A stretch of DNA of 8,721 nucleotides from WFTC01 sp047635955 (lineage in GTDB: Bacteria > Patescibacteriota > Gracilibacteria > UBA1369 > 2-02-FULL-48-14), in NCBI GenBank assembly GCA_047635955.1, contig JBLIGW010000045.1, forward strand, positions 1 through 8,721. Direction: 5' to 3'. The translations under genes were made by a program, and so were the position numbers. This document shows positions 5,685 through 8,721 of this stretch, one piece after another; the stretch's first letter is position 1; the number at the start of each line of letters is the position of its first letter. Under the pieces are notes generated by a model. The model did no database searches and was not told where the DNA came from. It was given only the letters and a program-made list of their open reading frames with translations.

Positions 5685-6773
5685 ATGACAGATTTAGCTA
5701 AATTTTTCAATATGCTCAAGCCTTACGCAGTACAAAATACCGATAGTAAAGGACGTCGACACATGGAAGTTCTCGATGACGAACGCACTCCTTTCCAATT
5801 AGATCGAGACCGAATTTTACATTCACGTGCTTGGAGACGAATGGAGGGGAAGACTCAAGTTTTTGTTGTTGGATATGGCGACCATTACCGGAATCGGATG
5901 ACTCATTCTCTGGAGGTGGCTCAAATATCTCGAGATCTAGCCCGTTGGTTGGGACTCAATGAAGACTTGGCTGAGTCCATTGCTCTTGCTCATGACTTAG
6001 GACACACACCTTTTGGACATGCCGGTGAACACGCTCTAAATGAATGTCTACAAGCACAAGGTTTGAGTTTTGAACACAATGAACAAAGTCGACGAACGGT
6101 AGAAGAATTAGAACTGGTTTATCCTAATTTTCCTGGTTTAAATCTTAGTCTAGAGGTCATTGAAGGTTTGATGAAACATCATACTTCTTGGGACAACCCT
6201 GTTGGCGGTGACTCAATTCAACCTTCTATTGAAGCTCAAGTGGTTAACTTGGCTGATGAAATTGCCTACCAAAACCACGACATTGACGACGGATTACGGA
6301 GTGAATTATTTACTGAGAAAGATCTCCGAGAGGTTTCCTTGTGGGAACAAGCCCGAGAAGAAGTGAATTATAAATATGGAGAACTCAATGATGAAAAAAT
6401 ACGCCGATCACGAATCATAAGTCACATGATGAGCCTTATGATTAAAGACGTTCATGACGAAACTGAACGACGGCTTTCCCTGAATAAGATTAATAACTTA
6501 GAAGATGTCTACACTTGCAAAGAAGCTCTCGTAGATTTCTCTACAGAAATGCGCTCTCACAACACTCAGTTGAAGGAATTTTTAATGAATCGACTATACT
6601 TCCATCCTGAAGTCAGTGGGCTCTCTCAGCAGGGTCAGAAGATCATTCACGCCCTTTATCAACATTATCTATCACAGGGGATGGAACCCGCGGCACTGAA
6701 GGACTACTTGGCTGGGATGACGGACCGATTTGCTGAGTTTCAGGTGAAGGAGCTTGGGGGGCTACAACTGTAA
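5685..6773 (+). CDS. Deoxyguanosinetriphosphate triphosphohydrolase-like protein (HD-domain dNTPase)
   Basis: Enzymes of this family cleave dNTPs to deoxynucleosides and triphosphate and so control the nucleotide pool. From the ATG at 5685 the product has 362 residues. Family motifs are clear: RTPFQLDRDRILHSRAWRRM near the start, GKTQVF, then the HD metal ligands H74 (RMTHSLEVAQ), H103-D104 (LAHDLGHTPFGHAGE) and D191 (NLADEIAYQNHDIDD), plus FEHNEQS and C-terminal DYLAGMTDRFA. The pattern is that of the shorter bacterial dGTPase-like group rather than the longer E. coli Dgt. The start is uncertain. The longest frame begins at 5643 and would overlap the divergent gene; 5685 gives the usual short lead-in before LKPYA; 5712 would fit the TATAAT box at 5678. 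The gene has no Shine-Dalgarno sequence. Its last 131 bases overlap the PrsW-family gene on the other strand. Confidence 0.9.
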   Translation: MTDLAKFFNMLKPYAVQNTDSKGRRHMEVLDDERTPFQLDRDRILHSRAWRRMEGKTQVFVVGYGDHYRNRMTHSLEVAQISRDLARWLGLNEDLAESIALAHDLGHTPFGHAGEHALNECLQAQGLSFEHNEQSRRTVEELELVYPNFPGLNLSLEVIEGLMKHHTSWDNPVGGDSIQPSIEAQVVNLADEIAYQNHDIDDGLRSELFTEKDLREVSLWEQAREEVNYKYGELNDEKIRRSRIISHMMSLMIKDVHDETERRLSLNKINNLEDVYTCKEALVDFSTEMRSHNTQLKEFLMNRLYFHPEVSGLSQQGQKIIHALYQHYLSQGMEPAALKDYLAGMTDRFAEFQVKELGGLQL

Positions 6774-7935
6774 CAGGGGCGGTAGAGGTAGTTGGTGCTT
6801 GTTTGTCATGAAGCATCTCCATCAGTACCTTTTGCTTCATTAGTGTGCGCATGGTTGCTTGCTTCTCCTTGTCATCACCCGCATTGAATAAGGCTCCAAA
6901 AGAATCTTCTACTTTTTTAAGTTTGGCTGAGTCCATCGCTTTAGCTTGAAACAATTGCACTACTTTATTGTCAGGATCACGCATGAGTAGACGCTGACAA
7001 ATGTCAATTACATCTTGATGCTTCCCTTCTTTGGACCACATGGCCAGGAGTTCAAGCACTACATCTTGGTCCTTTTTCTGCATGGTTGATTCTCTTCCTA
7101 ATCCAGCAAAAGCAATTGCACCCGCTTTGTGAGTTAATAGGTACTGCAGATATATAAATCCACCTCCCACGATCACCAATACTATTTCGAAACGTCCCAA
7201 CTCCAACATGAAGTTAAAGGCGGTATGAATCATCATTGCAATCATCATTCCTTTTAGCATTTGCCATTCTCCAAAGGCTTTAGCTTCGTTCACTCCTAAT
7301 ATTTTAGACAACCATCTGATCAATTTACTCACCTCTCCCATCCATAATTTTGTCTCGACAATAGGCCTCGCAAACTTAGACATCCCGTAGTAATAACCAA
7401 AAATTCCAGAGAAAACCATGTGTCCACATACTGTGAATATTGAACGGAAAATCATTGGTGCAAGTAGCCCAAGAAATCCATCTCCCTGCCAAATATAATA
7501 GAAATAAAATATATTTTCCGTAAATGCGAACCCTAAACCAGCTAATACCGAGTAACGTACCGCGTCATTCACGGTTTGAATCCCAATCTTAGTTCTGTTG
7601 ATGATTCTTACCACCCATCCTTTGAATACTTCCTCAGACCACGCCGCTAAAACAATTCCGACGAAAACGGCATAGGAAGCTCCGGCAACACTACTTTCAA
7701 CCGCATTGAATAGATCTAACTCTGGGTTTTTTATGAATATGTAATCCAAAACCAGCAAAGGAACAACCGTGAGCGTTCCCAAGAAAAAAGCGAGAAACAA
7801 AGGGCCTCGTGAGGTCTTTCTTCCCCCAAACATAATACTAAACCAAATGATCGTTGGTGCCATCGCAAGCGCGACAACAATGGCTAGTCGCACAAAGTGC
7901 TGAGTGGTCCAATCCTGGAAAAGCTCTATAATCAT
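6643..7935 (-). CDS. PrsW-family intramembrane metalloprotease-like protein with soluble C-terminal extension
   Basis: The 430-residue product has an N-terminal membrane part of about 270 residues with several hydrophobic segments (about 15-36, 45-68, 84-99, 128-148, 155-183, 227-247, 249-267). It carries the motifs of PrsW/CPBP-type proteases: EEVFK (101-105), FTENIFYF (138-145), a histidine in VCGHMVFSGIFGYYYG (H172), and MIHTAFNF (H237, N241). PrsW of Bacillus starts regulated cleavage of an anti-sigma factor; no anti-sigma or sigma gene is visible here, so the substrate is unknown. After the membrane part comes a helical region (about 286-375, CQRLLMRDPDNKVVQLFQAKAM) that resembles a TPR-like unit, then a Pro/Ser/Thr-rich tail (about 378-422). 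The gene's last 131 bases, coding for that tail, overlap the 3' end of the dNTPase gene. A TAAAAT box 6 nt before the ATG predicts a leaderless mRNA and supports this start. Confidence 0.85.
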   Translation of the reverse strand: MIIELFQDWTTQHFVRLAIVVALAMAPTIIWFSIMFGGRKTSRGPLFLAFFLGTLTVVPLLVLDYIFIKNPELDLFNAVESSVAGASYAVFVGIVLAAWSEEVFKGWVVRIINRTKIGIQTVNDAVRYSVLAGLGFAFTENIFYFYYIWQGDGFLGLLAPMIFRSIFTVCGHMVFSGIFGYYYGMSKFARPIVETKLWMGEVSKLIRWLSKILGVNEAKAFGEWQMLKGMMIAMMIHTAFNFMLELGRFEIVLVIVGGGFIYLQYLLTHKAGAIAFAGLGRESTMQKKDQDVVLELLAMWSKEGKHQDVIDICQRLLMRDPDNKVVQLFQAKAMDSAKLKKVEDSFGALFNAGDDKEKQATMRTLMKQKVLMEMLHDKQAPTTSTAPVTVVAPQAPSPETQQIGPSSQPSSPSVPRVPSPVIDNVDKGRE

Positions 7936-7941
7936 AAATCT

Positions 7942-7969
7942 ATTTTACCTGGGCTTGTCGAATGTGCAA
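7942..7969 (-). promoter_or_regulatory. Promoter of the PrsW-family gene, predicted leaderless
   Basis: On the minus strand TTGCAC (7969-7964) and TAAAAT (7947-7942) are separated by 16 bp. The -10 box ends exactly six bases before the ATG at 7935, the same spacing as at ftsE and the SLH gene, so transcription is predicted to start at the initiation codon. Confidence 0.6.
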
Positions 7970-7988
7970 ATCTGTATAGCCACGTCAC

Positions 7989-8017
7989 TTGAGGAAATAA
8001 CGTAAATCTGCTATAAT
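7989..8017 (+). promoter_or_regulatory. Promoter of the VEEDP-repeat protein gene
   Basis: TTGAGG (7989-7994) and a perfect TATAAT (8012-8017) are separated by 17 bp, the best sigma-70-type spacing in the window. The start would be near 8024, leaving a leader of about 16 nt rich in A and T with an A8 run just before the ATG. The leader has no Shine-Dalgarno sequence. The promoter is divergent from that of the PrsW-family gene, with 104 bp between the two start codons. Confidence 0.65.
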
Positions 8018-8039
8018 TAAGAGATTAATTAAAAAAAAT

Positions 8040-8721
8040 ATGTCTTTAGAACAAGCCCCCGACGGATACATGAAGCCCTCTGGTAATGCACCAGGCAGAT
8101 GGCCCAGTCAGTCTGAGAAAGAACGTGACGAGACCTATGAAACTCATAAAGAAGTTCTCGCTGGTGACCTAAAAAGTGCCCGCGACGTGCTTTCTACAAG
8201 TGTGTGGAATGAAGTTGCAAGTGACTCATTAAACTACAGCCTTAAGACAAGCGTTACCAGTAGCATCACTCCCGTTAGTGGAACACTTCTAAAAGCTCTA
8301 AAACAGAATCCTGCTTTTGATAATAAGAAAGCAAGAGAAATCATGTTTTTCTGTCTAGATCATATGCAATCTGGAAGCAGAAACATTATTGATGGCGTAA
8401 AACCAAATATTGATTTAGTTCAGATGCAGGATGAAATCGAAGTGTACTTAGATGACAATAATAATTGGAAATTAAGAGTCAATTACGATGATGCAGGTGC
8501 TCCAAAAACTCGTTTTGATCTTTTCCTTTTTCCTGAAAAGGGTGAGGCAGTTGAAGAAGATCCAGTTGAAGAAGATCCAGTTGAAGAAGATCCAGTTGAA
8601 GAAGATCCGATTGATGACTACGAATCACCTGATGAAGATGATGACGAAGACCCTGAAGACCTAAGTGACGACTACGAAGACCCAAAAATCATTGGCGAAA
8701 AGGAAGAAGTTATCGAAGACA
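8040..8721 (+). CDS. Hypothetical acidic repeat protein, N-terminal part (cut by window edge)
   Basis: I do not recognise this protein. An open frame runs from the ATG at 8040 for 227 codons to the window edge with no stop. The first 165 residues are mixed: a polar start (MSLEQAPDGYMKPSGNAPG), a charged helix (SEKERDETYETHKEVLAGDL), a Ser/Thr-rich part with LKALKQNPAFDNKKAREIMFF, then strands (IEVYLDDNNNWKLRVNYDD, TRFDLFLFP). From residue 171 it turns strongly acidic, with four tandem VEEDP repeats followed by Asp/Glu-rich sequence. No signal peptide or membrane segment is seen. A well-formed promoter and the uninterrupted frame indicate a real gene. The acidic part could be a linker, a calcium- or DNA-mimicking segment, or a partner-binding tail; nothing here decides between these. 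Confidence 0.75.
   Translation, partial: MSLEQAPDGYMKPSGNAPGRWPSQSEKERDETYETHKEVLAGDLKSARDVLSTSVWNEVASDSLNYSLKTSVTSSITPVSGTLLKALKQNPAFDNKKAREIMFFCLDHMQSGSRNIIDGVKPNIDLVQMQDEIEVYLDDNNNWKLRVNYDDAGAPKTRFDLFLFPEKGEAVEEDPVEEDPVEEDPVEEDPIDDYESPDEDDDEDPEDLSDDYEDPKIIGEKEEVIED
8550..8609 (+). repeat. Four tandem 15-bp repeats encoding VEEDP
   Basis: GTTGAAGAAGATCCA occurs four times head to tail (8550, 8565, 8580, 8595); only the last base of the fourth copy differs (G). The unit is a multiple of three, so copy-number changes keep the reading frame. The near identity, including third codon positions, suggests recent expansion by slippage. Confidence 0.95.

Noticed and set aside
8479..8685. Minus-strand frame with LLQLDLLQLD-type repeats
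   Set aside because: It is the antisense shadow of the VEEDP repeat region of the plus-strand gene.
1..8721. Mobile element, CRISPR array, tRNA or rRNA gene
   Set aside because: No transposase, terminal inverted repeats, spaced direct repeats, tRNA T-loop/CCA pattern or rRNA segment was seen. The Xer recombinase alone is not evidence of a mobile element.

Overview
The window looks like a piece of a small, compact bacterial chromosome of moderate GC content, most likely from the Candidate Phyla Radiation (Patescibacteria), possibly a Peregrinibacteria-like lineage. That assignment is inference. It rests on very tight packing, very short promoter regions, no convincing Shine-Dalgarno sequence in front of any gene, an S-layer-homology surface protein, a single Xer recombinase and several lineage-restricted hypothetical proteins. 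TGA is used as a stop (end of the SLH gene) and does not occur in frame elsewhere, so the standard bacterial code fits better than the TGA=Gly code of Gracilibacteria and Absconditabacteria.

Layout. Positions 1-231 (minus) hold the N-terminus of transcription factor NusA, cut by the window edge. Positions 232-452 are intergenic and contain a GC-rich rod-like inverted structure of about 113 nt (341-453) that may be an unassigned structured RNA. Positions 453-1963 (minus) are the recA-recX operon, joined by a one-base TAATG overlap. In front of recA, an 18-bp perfect palindrome (2008-2025) fills the spacer of a -35/-10 promoter, a strong candidate for a repressor operator of the SOS type. Positions 2087-2737 (minus) encode the cell-division ABC ATPase FtsE, without an adjacent ftsX.

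Divergently from ftsE, only 20 bp away, runs an operon on the plus strand: a secreted SLH-domain protein with a possible LamG-like region (2758-4434), then a XerC/D-type tyrosine recombinase (4431-5354) joined by an ATGA overlap. A short unrecognised acidic protein (5308-5655, minus) overlaps the xer 3' end tail to tail. It is divergent from an HD-domain dNTP triphosphohydrolase (5685-6773, plus). The 3' end of that gene overlaps by 131 bp the 3' end of a PrsW-family intramembrane protease gene (6643-7935, minus). The last gene (from 8040, plus) is an unrecognised acidic protein with four VEEDP repeats, open at the right edge.

How it fits together. Most recognisable genes serve information processing and genome maintenance: transcription elongation (NusA), recombination and its control (RecA/RecX), chromosome-dimer resolution (Xer), nucleotide-pool control (dNTPase) and division (FtsE). 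Two are envelope proteins (the SLH protein and PrsW). The clearest unusual theme is gene expression. At least three genes have a -10 element exactly 6 nt before the ATG, which predicts leaderless mRNAs, and the ftsE and SLH promoters share overlapping -10 boxes on opposite strands. No mobile element, CRISPR array, tRNA or rRNA gene was seen.
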